Positions 53,519 to 63,938 of a stretch of DNA of 64,000 nt are shown one piece after another. The notes beneath the pieces were generated by a model. That model worked only from the letters and a program-made list of their open reading frames with translations, was not told the DNA's origin and made no database searches. How positions within the stretch are numbered: the first letter of the stretch is position 1; each line of letters begins with the position of its first letter. Both the position numbers and the translations under genes were made by a program. The DNA is from Tritrichomonas musculus (taxonomy: Eukaryota; Parabasalia; Tritrichomonadida; Tritrichomonadidae), in the NCBI GenBank assembly GCA_039105265.1, contig JAPFFF010000027.1, positions 1,364,001 through 1,428,000 of the forward strand, in the 5' to 3' direction.

Positions 53519-53823
53519 CTACTAATACATCTATACTAATACATCTATACTAATACATCTATACTAATACATCTATACTAATACATCTATACTAATACAT
53601 CTATACTAATACATCTATACTAATACATCTATACTAATACATCTATACTAATACATCTATACTAATACATCTATACTAATACATCTATACTAATACATCT
53701 ATACTAATACATCTATACTAATACATCTATACTAATACATCTATACTAATACATCTATACTAATACATCTATACTAATACATCTATACTAATACATCTAT
53801 ACTAATACATCTATACTAATATA
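53519..53823. repeat. 14-bp tandem array (ACTAATACATCTAT)
   Basis: About 21-22 nearly perfect copies of a 14-bp unit, ending about 90 bp before the 826-aa ORF. Homogeneity suggests recent expansion. Confidence 0.95.
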
Positions 53824-53892
53824 TCCACTTATAATACATTAAAAAAACACACTAACAAAAAATACAAACAACCTGTTTTCGTTTTAAATATG

Positions 53893-53913
53893 TTTTTTAT
53901 TCGTTTGTAAATG
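53893..53913 (+). promoter_or_regulatory. Start-codon context of the 826-aa gene
   Basis: TTTTTTATTCGTTTGTAAATG, with the ATG at its end. Related sequences precede the stub at 47143 and, more loosely (TTTTTATTTCCGCATAAATG), the 85-residue ORF at 58721. It looks like a common element promoter or initiator. Confidence 0.55.
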
Positions 53914-56391
53914 CAACCACTAACTACAAACTGCGATAGCCAAGAAGAACAAGGAACTTTCGAAACAATTCGCGAACTCGATTACAATATATTCGATAAA
54001 GAAGGTGTTAAGCTTCCTTTCTCTTACTTCTATACTAACTCCAAATTCGAAACATTGCTGCATAACATAACATATACATTAAACATTAACGATACAGCCA
54101 ATATCGATTTTACGCTTGGTGGAACAAACAATAAAGAGCTTAAACCATTATGTTCTAGATTCTGCGATAATATTATTATCCATTTTATTATACCCGAAGA
54201 TATTATAAAGAATAATAAAGCATTAAAGAATTATATTAAACGTAAGGGAACAAACGACCAACCAGAAGAGAATACACCAAAGTCCAAAGAAGACCGACAA
54301 TTTAATAAAGTTCTTAAAGAAATTACGCCATTCCTTGCTAACAATACAGAAATTATTAGAGAGTTATTTAATAAATTCGATATACTAATTAATAAGACAA
54401 GCATAAAGCCGACATCGTTTAAAGTCGATAAAGGAACCATTAAACAGTTTATTAAAATATCTCTGCAAGATGTTCCACTAGATAAGGTTCTTAATATTGT
54501 ATGCAATAAAGAGAGAATTAAAGAGTTTAACGATAATGGTATATTTATAAACGATATCGAAATAATCCAAGACTTTAGCGGAACCATTAACAAGAAGGAT
54601 GTTATAGATTATTTATTAACGAAGCCAGACTTTAGAAAAGAAGGAGAGGAATCCATTAATAACAATACAACAGAAGAACCGATTAAAATAATTATAGATA
54701 ATAATGCATCTGTCGGTTCCAATTGTTTAACATTTATAACGAATTCTTCTTTTGGTGCTGTTAGGTATAATTTTTATAATAAATTCGCGCAAGCAATAGA
54801 ATCTCCAAATGTTCGAGGTAGTGTCGGAAACCATTACAGCCATTGGATAAATAACCAAGAACAGATATTAAAGGATAATATTAAGAAATCTCTCGATACA
54901 GGTATTTTAAGATTAGAAATAACATATTATATCGATAACCAAGCGATAACAGAAGAATACATTAACAAACACCTCGATTATTTTGTTTATATATTACCTC
55001 CAAATCTTATATTCTATAACAGTATATCCAAGCAATGGTCGCTATTACTTAATGCTATTAAATATAATCTTTGTGTTGTGGATTTGGATTATAACTTGGC
55101 TTTGTTCTCTTACTCGATAAACAAGCTAACAAACAACATAAACGGCTTTTATATTAAGAACGTTAATACAAACAAGCTTTCGAACATACTTAAATTATAT
55201 TCGTTTAATTATCCAATTATTCTGGTATCATTTAAGCGAACTATCGAAGAAGGAAACGACAATTTGCTTATTAAACAACGAATATATACAAAAGAACTAA
55301 TAAACACAATAAACAAATCGTTTGTATTAAACGAACTAATAACTTATATATCGAACGGAAATACTTACTTTACACCATTTATTACTAAAGATACAACCAT
55401 TAAAGCCGAAGATGTAGGTTTATTAGATTGCCCGATTTGTCGCTTACGATTACAACCAAAGAAGAACATAAACCAATTTACAACCTATAACATTCCTATA
55501 GTGTTTAAACCAATCGATAACATAAGCAAAATAACCAAACTGTTAAAGAAAGACAAAGAAGAGAATCTATTTAAAAATGCGAGAGAAGAATTAATAAACG
55601 AACTAATAAAACAAAAAGAAGAAGAGTCTAACCAACAGATACAAGATACCACAAAAATAAAGAGTATGTTTATTAATTCGTTTAACGATACTCTTAATTC
55701 GAACAAACATAAATTAATCGAATTGGAGAACAAGACGCATTTATTTGTTTATGCTTTTAAATTTATATTTACTCGATATGGGAACAAGGCTTTATTATTA
55801 TGCAGTAAACAAAACAATATTGGTAGCGAATCTAATTTATCTATTTACTGGTCGGTTAATTCTGTTTACGATTATTTACGAGAGAACATTAACAAATGGA
55901 CAGAAATAGCGAATAACATTTATGGCTCTTCGTTAGGAATACCTATAATGGAGATAGAAAAGGAAGGTGTCTATTATAATGCTTCTCGTAATCTCCGTGC
56001 AAAAATAAATATTGTTAACAGCACAACAACAAGAGACGAGATACATGTTAACCAACCTCTAGAGTATTACACGAACACAGCAATAGATAAAGAAGTACCG
56101 AACAATATTAAAGACGATAATATATTAACACATAACAGTTATCGTAAAGGAAAACACGAACCAATAGATAAACTTGTTAAAGAAGGGGATGCTATCGAAA
56201 TTTTTAATACTTTCGAATATAAAGGAAGCTATTTAATTAGTTTTCGATTAGATGGCAAGGAATTAACAGCAAAGAGCACTAGATTCCTAGACGATATAAT
56301 TAAAGACAAAGAAAGTGTTTTTAAAGTTGTTGTTGGTGCACTAAAGATGCACCCAATTAGTAGACGACATTGTTATTATTTTATTTCTTAA
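53911..56391 (+). CDS. 826-residue protein of the unclassified element
   Basis: An uninterrupted frame starting MQPLTTNCDSQEEQGTFETI. It is rich in Asn, Ile and Lys. A middle domain at about 280-475 has NVRGSVGNHYSHWINN, TGILRLEITYYIDN, YILPPNLIFYNSISKQW and CVVDLDYNLALFSY, suggesting an alternating alpha/beta fold. One C-P-I-C pair lies at about 507. A Lys/Glu coiled coil follows (about 550-600), and the end reads KMHPISRRHCYYFIS. The C-terminal 80 residues are repeated in a fragment at 58200-58451, and the IPP/PSNLIYYNSI region in 61241-61429. These divergent copies show that it is a multicopy element gene. I do not recognise a nuclease, polymerase, helicase or capsid signature; a replication or DNA-binding role is only a guess. 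Confidence 0.75.
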   Translation: MQPLTTNCDSQEEQGTFETIRELDYNIFDKEGVKLPFSYFYTNSKFETLLHNITYTLNINDTANIDFTLGGTNNKELKPLCSRFCDNIIIHFIIPEDIIKNNKALKNYIKRKGTNDQPEENTPKSKEDRQFNKVLKEITPFLANNTEIIRELFNKFDILINKTSIKPTSFKVDKGTIKQFIKISLQDVPLDKVLNIVCNKERIKEFNDNGIFINDIEIIQDFSGTINKKDVIDYLLTKPDFRKEGEESINNNTTEEPIKIIIDNNASVGSNCLTFITNSSFGAVRYNFYNKFAQAIESPNVRGSVGNHYSHWINNQEQILKDNIKKSLDTGILRLEITYYIDNQAITEEYINKHLDYFVYILPPNLIFYNSISKQWSLLLNAIKYNLCVVDLDYNLALFSYSINKLTNNINGFYIKNVNTNKLSNILKLYSFNYPIILVSFKRTIEEGNDNLLIKQRIYTKELINTINKSFVLNELITYISNGNTYFTPFITKDTTIKAEDVGLLDCPICRLRLQPKKNINQFTTYNIPIVFKPIDNISKITKLLKKDKEENLFKNAREELINELIKQKEEESNQQIQDTTKIKSMFINSFNDTLNSNKHKLIELENKTHLFVYAFKFIFTRYGNKALLLCSKQNNIGSESNLSIYWSVNSVYDYLRENINKWTEIANNIYGSSLGIPIMEIEKEGVYYNASRNLRAKINIVNSTTTRDEIHVNQPLEYYTNTAIDKEVPNNIKDDNILTHNSYRKGKHEPIDKLVKEGDAIEIFNTFEYKGSYLISFRLDGKELTAKSTRFLDDIIKDKESVFKVVVGALKMHPISRRHCYYFIS

Positions 56392-56407
56392 AGCAGGAAG
56401 CAGACAT

Positions 56408-56510
56408 AACCAAATATTATAACAATTAATTGCTACTTTTAAGATTTATACAATATTCTATTTTTGGAATCCACAAAGGAACAACATTATTAGAAACGCA
56501 TAGAGTGACC
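56408..56510. repeat. Direct repeat after the 826-aa gene (copy 1)
   Basis: About 100 bp (including GGAATCCACAAAGGAACAAC) match 58739-58853. In both places the block lies beyond the end of a copy of the large gene, so it is probably a 3' flank or end piece of the element. Confidence 0.7.
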
Positions 56511-56578
56511 CATTTACATTATCCAGGTGGCAAATTCTACCATCTCTAAAACGCGACCATATAAAGCAACATTTTTGC

Positions 56579-56770
56579 TGTTTAGAGGTTTTATAGTATA
56601 TCCATTAATATATCCAACAATATATCCAACAATATATCCATTAATATATCCAACAATATATCCAACAATATATCCACCAATACAATCCAATAGTATATCT
56701 ATTAATACATCCACTATTATATCCACTTATGGAACACCCAACAATATATCCACTAATACATCCACTTATA
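56579..56770. repeat. ATATATCCAACA tandem repeat
   Basis: About 12-bp units (ATATCCAACAAT and ATATCCATTAAT) in a degenerate array. The short frames through it (IYPTIYPTIYP on one strand, GYIVGYI on the other) are repeat translations. Confidence 0.85.
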
Positions 56771-56884
56771 ATATATCCATGCGAGCTATATTACATAAAG
56801 ATATAGAGGTATCTAACTAGACAGGTATCTAACAAAGCATAGAGGTATCGTATAAAACCAATAGGTATCGCACAAAACCATATA

Positions 56885-58135
56885 CTCTATATACTACTAA
56901 CTATATACCAACTACATACTAACTATATACTACTACTAACTATATACTACTACTAACTATATACTACTACTAACTATATACTACTACTAACTATATACTA
57001 CTACTAACTATACTACTACTAACTATATACTACTACTAACTATATACTACTACTAACTATATACTACTACTAACTATATACTACTACTAACTATATACTA
57101 CTACTAACTATATACTACTACTAACTATATACTACTACTAACTATATACTACTACTAACTATATACTACTACTAACTATATACTACTACTAACTATATAC
57201 TACTACTAACTATATACTACTACTAACTATATACTACTACTAACTATATACTACTACTAACTATATACTACTACTAACTATATACTACTACTAACTATAT
57301 ACTACTACTAACTATATACTACTACTAACTATATACTACTACTAACTATATACTACTACTAACTATATACTACTACTAACTATATACTACTACTAACTAT
57401 ATACTACTACTAACTATATACTACTACTAACTATATACTACTAACTATATACTACTACTAACTATATACTACTACTAACTATATACTACTACTAACTATA
57501 TACTACTACTAACTATATACTACTACTAACTATATACTACTACTACTACTAACTATATACTATACTACTACTACTACTAACTATATACTACTACTAACTA
57601 TATACTACTACTAACTATATACTACTACTACTACTAACTATATACTACTACTAACTATATACTAACTATATACTACTACTAACTATATACTACTACTAAC
57701 TATATACTACTACTAACTATATACTACTACTAACTATATACTACTACTAACTATATACTACTACTAACTATATACTACTACTAACTATATACTACTACTA
57801 ACTATATACTACTACTAACTATATACTACTACTAACTATATACTACTACTAACTATATACTACTACTAACTATATACTACTACTAACTATATACTACTAC
57901 TAACTATATACTACTACTAACTATATACTACTACTAACTATATACTACTACTAACTATATACTACTACTAACTATATACTACTACTAACTATATACTACT
58001 ACTAACTATATACTACTACTAACTATATACTACTACTAACTATATACTACTACTAACTATATACTACTACTAACTATATACTACTACTAACTATATACTA
58101 CTACTAACTATATACTACTACTAACTATATACTAC
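56885..58135. repeat. 17-bp satellite array (ACTATATACTACTACTA)
   Basis: About 1.25 kb of a 17-bp unit in some 70 copies with a few length variants (extra or missing ACT). It separates the 826-aa gene from the fragment of its paralogue. No coding content. Confidence 0.95.
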
Positions 58136-58199
58136 CTACATACTAATTACATATTAACAATATACAAGTTATATACCTTATATACAAACTATATGCAAA

Positions 58200-58451
58200 A
58201 AGATAGACGACGATGTTAAACTAGGAGATACAGTTAAGATATTTGGGTACAAACTACTTAAAAGTTCGTTATTAATACGTTGTTCTATTAATAGCGGAGA
58301 CCTAAAAAATTATATAGCGACATACTGGCTTAAGGAAATTATCCTTGGTAAACTTAAATCTACAAAAATAACCAATTGTATAGAAGCTGTTGTTGGACCC
58401 ACTAAGACCACACCACAAAAACAGAAATGCTATATTTATGTGGTTAGCTAA
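58200..58451 (+). pseudogene. C-terminal fragment of a second copy of the 826-aa gene
   Basis: The 83 codons to a normal stop include LGDTVKIFGYK and CIEAVVGPTKTTPQ, which correspond to EGDAIEIFNTFE and KVVVGALKMHPI at the end of the 826-residue protein. The preceding 1.25 kb is satellite, so the rest of this copy is not present here. Fossil copy of an element gene. Confidence 0.65.
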
Positions 58452-58463
58452 AAATAATTTATT

Positions 58464-58721
58464 CTATTCTCCATCTAGTACTGTCGATGCAGACATACAA
58501 TATAAAATGTCGTCGTCTTGTCTATCGAAGAATAAGATGCGATACTTCTTAATAAACACACCAGGGAATGTAAAACTATATTTTCCTTTAATAGTAGAAT
58601 ATTTATGTACTTTTCCTTTTGGGTCCTTAATTAAAACATAGTTGTTGTAATCTTGGATAGTGCATCCATTAAAAGTAAATGTTCTCTCTGTTGGTATCTG
58701 TATGGTATCTTTAAAAGACAT
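58464..58721 (-). CDS. Small element protein, paralogue of 46826-47077
   Basis: The product has 85 residues (MSFKDTIQIPTERTFTFNGC), convergent with the large-gene fragment and 12 bp from its stop. Similarity to the 83-residue ORF in the small copy covers the whole length, including NYVLIKD and YSFTFPGVFIKKYRILFF. Its start has the TTTTTATTTCCGCATAAATG context. It is probably a beta-rich protein. Role unknown. Confidence 0.65.
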   Translation of the reverse strand: MSFKDTIQIPTERTFTFNGCTIQDYNNYVLIKDPKGKVHKYSTIKGKYSFTFPGVFIKKYRILFFDRQDDDILYCMSASTVLDGE

Positions 58722-58738
58722 TTATGCGGAAATAAAAA

Positions 58739-58853
58739 TAACCAAATACTATAACGAATATTTGCGACACGATTAATTGCTACTTTTTAAAATTTATAAC
58801 TATATTTTATTTTTGGAATCCACAAAGGAACAACATTGTAAGAAACACATAGA
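58739..58853. repeat. Direct repeat (copy 2 of 56408-56510)
   Basis: GGAATCCACAAAGGAACAAC and its flanks match the block after the 826-aa gene. A weaker third trace (TTTTTGGAACACACAGAG) is near 59234. Confidence 0.7.
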
Positions 58854-59039
58854 GGAACCTATATGCAATATCTGGTGTGTAGGAAAATCGACGGACCCAA
58901 TAAATAAAGTTGCCAACGATGCGATTAATTAGATTTCCTTCCACATTCCATTTCGAACATATTACTACCATACATTTCCAGGTTGTGTATTTGTTAGTAT
59001 TTGTAAGATACATCTATGGTTATAGAATACATCTATATT

Positions 59040-59222
59040 TATAGAATACATTTGCTGTTGGTGCGATACATTTACGGCTTGTAGGATACATCTAAGGTTT
59101 GTGCGATACATTTGCAATTTTTGGGATACATTTGCGGCTTGTGCGATACATTTACGGTTTGTGCGATACATTTGCAATTTTTGGGATACATTTGCGGCTT
59201 GTGCGATACATTTACGGTTTGG
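59040..59222. repeat. About 20-bp tandem repeat (GCGATACATTTGCGGCTTGT)
   Basis: Eight or nine units of a 20-bp sequence with variants (GGGATACATTTGCAATTTTT). Short frames on both strands here are repeat products. Confidence 0.9.
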
Positions 59223-59339
59223 GTATTTGTTTATTTTTTGGAACACACAGAGAAAAGTATTATTAGGTAATTTTAAAAACATATACGAAAAATAGAGAAA
59301 ATAGACGAAATATATAGAAACGCATAATTGTACCAATAG

Positions 59340-61225
59340 CAACAACAACTAAAACAACAACAACAACCATATACACCAACAGCAGCAATAACTACAACAA
59401 CAACTAAAACAACAACAACAACAACCATATGCACCAATAACTAAAACAACTATACACACCAACAGCAATTACAACTACAACAACCATATGTGCTAATAGC
59501 AACAACAACTATATGCACCAATAGCAACAATAACTAAAACAACTATATGCACTAATAGCATTAACGGCAACAACTACAACAACCATATGCACCAATAACT
59601 AAAACAACTATAACACCAATAACAACAACAACTAAAATAACTATATGCACCAATAGTAATAACAACTAAAACAACTATATGCACCAATAGCAACAACAAC
59701 CATATGTGCTAATAGCAGCAATAGCAACAATAACTAAAACAATTATAACAGCAATAGCAACAATAACTAAACAACTATAACACCAATAACAACAACAACT
59801 AAAATAACTATATGCACCAATAGTAATAACAACTAAAACAACTATATGCACCAATAGCAACAACAACCATATGTGCTAATAGCAACAATAGCAACAATAA
59901 CTAAAACAACTATTTGCATTAATAGCAACAACAACCATATGCACTAATAGAGCAAATAGCAACAACAACTAAAACAACAACTATATGCACCAATAACTAA
60001 AACAACTAAAACAACTATATATACCAATAGCAACAACAACTACAACAACAACTATATGCATTAATAGCAACAACAACCATATGCACTAATAGAGCCAATA
60101 GCAACAACAACTAAAACAACAACTATACGCACCAATAGCAATAACAACTAAAGCAACCATATGCGCTAATAGCAACAACAACTAAAACAACTATATATAC
60201 CAATAGCAACAACAACTATATGCATTAATAGCAACAACAACCATATGTGCTAATAGCAACAACAACTAAAATAACTATATACACCAATAGTAATAACAAC
60301 TAAAGCAACTATATGCACTAATAGCAACAACAACTAAAACAACTATATGCACCAATAGCAACAATAACTAAAACAACTAAAACAACTATAACAACAATAA
60401 CAACAACAACTAAAACAACTATATGCACCAATAGCAACAATAACTAAAACAACTAAAACAACAATAACAACAATAACAACAAAAACTAAAATAACTATAT
60501 GCACCAACAACTAAAACAACTATATGCACCAATAGCAACAATAACTAAAACAACTAAAACAACAATAACAACAAAAACTAAAACAACTATATGTACCAAT
60601 AGCAACAATAACTAAAACAACTAAAACAACTATAACAACAACAACTAAAATAACTATATGCGCCAACAACTAAAACAACTATATGTACCAATAGCAACAA
60701 CAACTACAACAACAACTATATGCATTAATAGCAACAACAACCATATGTGCTAATAGCAACAATAACTAAAACAACTAAAACAACTATATGTACCAATAGC
60801 AACAACAACTACAACAACAACTATATGCATTAATAGCAACAACAACCATATGTGCTAATAGCAACAATAACTAAAACAATTATAACAGCAATAGCAACAA
60901 TAACTAAACAACTATAACAACAATAACAACAACAACTAAAATAACTATATGCACCAATAGTAATAACAACTAAAGCAACCATATACACCAATAACAACAA
61001 CAACTACAACAACAACTATATGCGACAATAGCAACAATAACTAAAACAACTACAACAACCATATGCATTAATAGCACCAATAGCAATAACAACTAAAGCA
61101 ACCATATGCATTAATAGTAACAACAACCATATACACCAATAACAACAACAACTAAAATAACTATATGCACCAATAGCAATAACAACAACAATATGCTCTA
61201 ATAGCAACAACAACCATAACAGCAA
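59340..61225. repeat. AAC-rich complex satellite, about 1.9 kb
   Basis: Loose units built from ACAACAACTAAAACAACTA, TATGCACCAATAGCAACA and CATATGTGCTAATAGC in varying order. Higher-order repeats of several hundred bp seem present. No genes; Leu/Val-rich minus-strand frames are artefacts. Confidence 0.9.
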
Positions 61226-61240
61226 CCATATGCATTTACG

Positions 61241-61429
61241 ATGTATTTATATAAAACCACAACTAGAACTTTAAATAGAGATGTTTATAAAAATATGGAG
61301 TACCTCGAAAATTTAATGCCATCGAATCTTATTTATTACAATTCTATCGAGAAACAATTTAATTTACTTTATTTTTATTTTTGGATTCCTTATGTATTCT
61401 TATACACATTCCTCTGTATGGTTCTATAG
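61241..61429 (+). pseudogene. Fragment of the large element gene (left arm)
   Basis: The 62-codon frame contains YLENLMPSNLIYYNSIEKQF, which corresponds to the YILPPNLIFYNSISKQW region of the 826-residue protein (about residues 361-378). Only this small part of the gene is present. An identical copy lies on the minus strand at 63750-63938. Fossil. Confidence 0.6.
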
Positions 61430-61534
61430 CGAAATATTCCTTTTTCCAAAACCTATTTCTTTGCTTGGTACTTATTTTGGTTTTGTTTTGTACCTTTATG
61501 GTTTTGTTTGGCATTTGCTCCGCTTGGCACTTAT

Positions 61535-62232
61535 TTTAATACTTGTTTTGGTTATTGCATGTTTTGGTTAATACTTGTTTTGGTTATTGCATGTTTTGGT
61601 TAATACTTGTTTTGGTTATTGTATGTTTTGGTTAATACTTGTTTTGGTTAATACTTGTTTTGGTTAATACTTGTTTTGGTTATTGCATGTTTTGGTTAAT
61701 ACTTGTTTTGGTTATTGCATGTTTTGGTTAATACTTGTTTTGGTTATTGCATGTTTTGGTTAATACTTGTTTTGGTTAATACTTGTTTTGGTTAATACTT
61801 GTTTTGGTTATTGCATGTTTTGGATAATACTTGTTTTGGTTATTGCATGTTTTGGTTAATACTTGTTTTGGTTATTGCATGTTTTGGTTAATACTTGTTT
61901 TGGTTATTGCATGTTTTGGTTAATACTTGTTTTGGTTATTGCATGTTTTGGTTATTATGTTTTGGTTAATACTTGTTTTGGTTATTGCATGTTTTGGTTA
62001 ATACTGCATGTTTTGGTTAATACTTGTTTTGGTTATTGCATGTTTTACTTGTTTTGGTTAATACTTGTTTTGGTTATTGCATGTTTTGGTTAATACTTGT
62101 TTTGGTTATTGCATGTTTTGGATAATACTTGTTTTGGTTATTGCATGTTTTGGTTAATACTTGTTTTGGTTATTGCATGTTTTGGTTAATACTTGTTTTG
62201 GTTATTGCATGTTTTGGTTAATACTCGTTTTG
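61535..62232. repeat. 16+16-bp tandem array, left arm
   Basis: Alternating TTGGTTATTGCATGTT and TTGGTTAATACTTGTT units, about 40 in total, with a few truncations. The frames through it (FGYCMFWLIL) are repeat translations. Confidence 0.95.
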
Positions 62233-62377
62233 GTACTTATTTTATTTGGTACATCGATGGATTTAATTGTTATTTTATTATTATTTCTAGTTTTGTTTAT
62301 TTTTGGATATTTCTCTATTATTTATAATGGAATCCAATTTGGATTTTTTTGTATTCCATAGAGTTTTGCTTAGATTT

Positions 62378-62757
62378 ACAGTATTTTCTCTACTTTTGCA
62401 GAGTTTCTTGTGTTTTCTTTAGTTTATCTACTTTTGCAGAGTTTCTTGTGTTTTCTTTAGTTTATCTACTTTTGCAGAGTTTCTTGTGTTTTCTTTAGTT
62501 TATCTACTTTTGCAGAGTTTCTTGTATTTTGCATAGATTTATCGACTTTTGCAGAGTTTCTTGTGTTTTCTTTAGTTTATCTACTTTTGCAGAGTTTCTT
62601 GTGTTTTCTTTAGTTTATCTACTTTTGCAGAGTTTCTTGTATTTTGCATAGATTTATCTACTTTTGCAGAGTTTCTTGTGTTTTCTTTAGTTTATCTACT
62701 TTTGCAGAGTTTCTTGTATTTTGCATAGATTTATCTACTTTTGCATAGATTTGCAGA
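62378..62757. repeat. 38-bp tandem array at the centre of the inverted repeat
   Basis: About nine units built of TCTACTTTTGCAGAGTTTCT, then TGTGTTTTCTTTAGTTTA, some with a variant end (TATTTTGCATAGATTTA). It is the asymmetric spacer between the arms. Confidence 0.9.
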
Positions 62758-62879
62758 ATTTTTATGCAAAACTCTATGGAATACAAAAAAATCCAAATTG
62801 GATTCCATTATAAATAATAGAGAAATATCCAAAAATAAACAAAACTAGAAATAATAATAAAATAACAATTAAATCCATC

Positions 62880-63645
62880 GATGTACCAAATAAAATAAGT
62901 ACCAAAACGAGTATTAACCAAAACATGCAATAACCAAAACAAGTATTAACCAAAACATGCAATAACCAAAACAAGTATTAACCAAAACATGCAATAACCA
63001 AAACAAGTATTATCCAAAACATGCAATAACCAAAACAAGTATTAACCAAAACATGCAATAACCAAAACAAGTATTAACCAAAACATGCAATAACCAAAAC
63101 AAGTATTAACCAAAACATGCAATAACCAAAACAAGTATTAACCAAAACATGCAATAACCAAGTAAACAAAAAGTATTAACCAAAACATGCAATAACCAAA
63201 ACAAGTATTAACCAAAACAAGCAATAACCAAAACATGCAATAACCAAAACAAGTATTAACCAAAACATGCAATAACCAAAACAAGTATTATCCAAAACAT
63301 GCAATAACCAAAACAAGTATTAACCAAAACATGCAATAACCAAAACAAGTATTATCCAAAACATGCAATAACCAAAACAAGTATTAACCAAAACAAGTAT
63401 TAACCAAAACAAGTATTAACCAAAACATGCAATAACCAAAACAAGTATTAACCAAAACATGCAATAACCAAAACAAGTATTAACCAAAACATGCAATAAC
63501 CAAAACAAGTATTAACCAAAACAAGTATTAACCAAAACAAGTATTAACCAAAACATACAATAACCAAAACAAGTATTAACCAAAACATGCAATAACCAAA
63601 ACAAGTATTAACCAAAACATGCAATAACCAAAACAAGTATTAAAA
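62880..63645. repeat. 16+16-bp tandem array, right arm
   Basis: Reverse complement of the left-arm array (AACAAGTATTAACCAA and AACATGCAATAACCAA), with a different number and order of units. The variation shows the arms are not exact mirror images. Confidence 0.95.
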
Positions 63646-63749
63646 TAAGTGCCAAGCGGAGCAAATGCCAAACAAAACCATAAAGGTACAAAACAAAACC
63701 AAAATAAGTACCAAGCAAAGAAATAGGTTTTGGAAAAAGGAATATTTCG

Positions 63750-63938
63750 CTATAGAACCATACAGAGGAATGTGTATAAGAATACATAAGGAATCCAAAA
63801 ATAAAAATAAAGTAAATTAAATTGTTTCTCGATAGAATTGTAATAAATAAGATTCGATGGCATTAAATTTTCGAGGTACTCCATATTTTTATAAACATCT
63901 CTATTTAAAGTTCTAGTTGTGGTTTTATATAAATACAT
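63750..63938 (-). pseudogene. Fragment of the large element gene (right arm)
   Basis: The same 62 residues as 61241-61429, on the opposite strand. Fossil copy of part of the element's large gene. Confidence 0.6.

Larger units (their letters stand above)
61179..62369. repeat. Left arm of a long inverted repeat
   Basis: The arm is the reverse complement of 62766-64000, apparently near identical outside the tandem parts. It holds the end of the AAC array, the 62-residue fragment, a 16+16-bp array and the sequence ending GGAATACAAAAAAATCC (on the other strand). The outer limit lies at or left of 61179 and cannot be seen because the right arm runs off the window. Confidence 0.9.

Noticed and set aside
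53521-58135. CRISPR-like arrays
   Set aside because: The units are contiguous tandem repeats without unique spacers, and the genome is eukaryotic.
59340-61225. Hydrophobic frames on the minus strand of the AAC-rich array
   Set aside because: They are translations of tandem repeats (Leu/Val-rich periodic peptides) without a start context or paralogues.
61863-62361. Cys/Phe/Trp-rich frames in the 16+16-bp array
   Set aside because: Periodic repeat products that follow the tandem unit, and mirrored on the other arm. Not genes.
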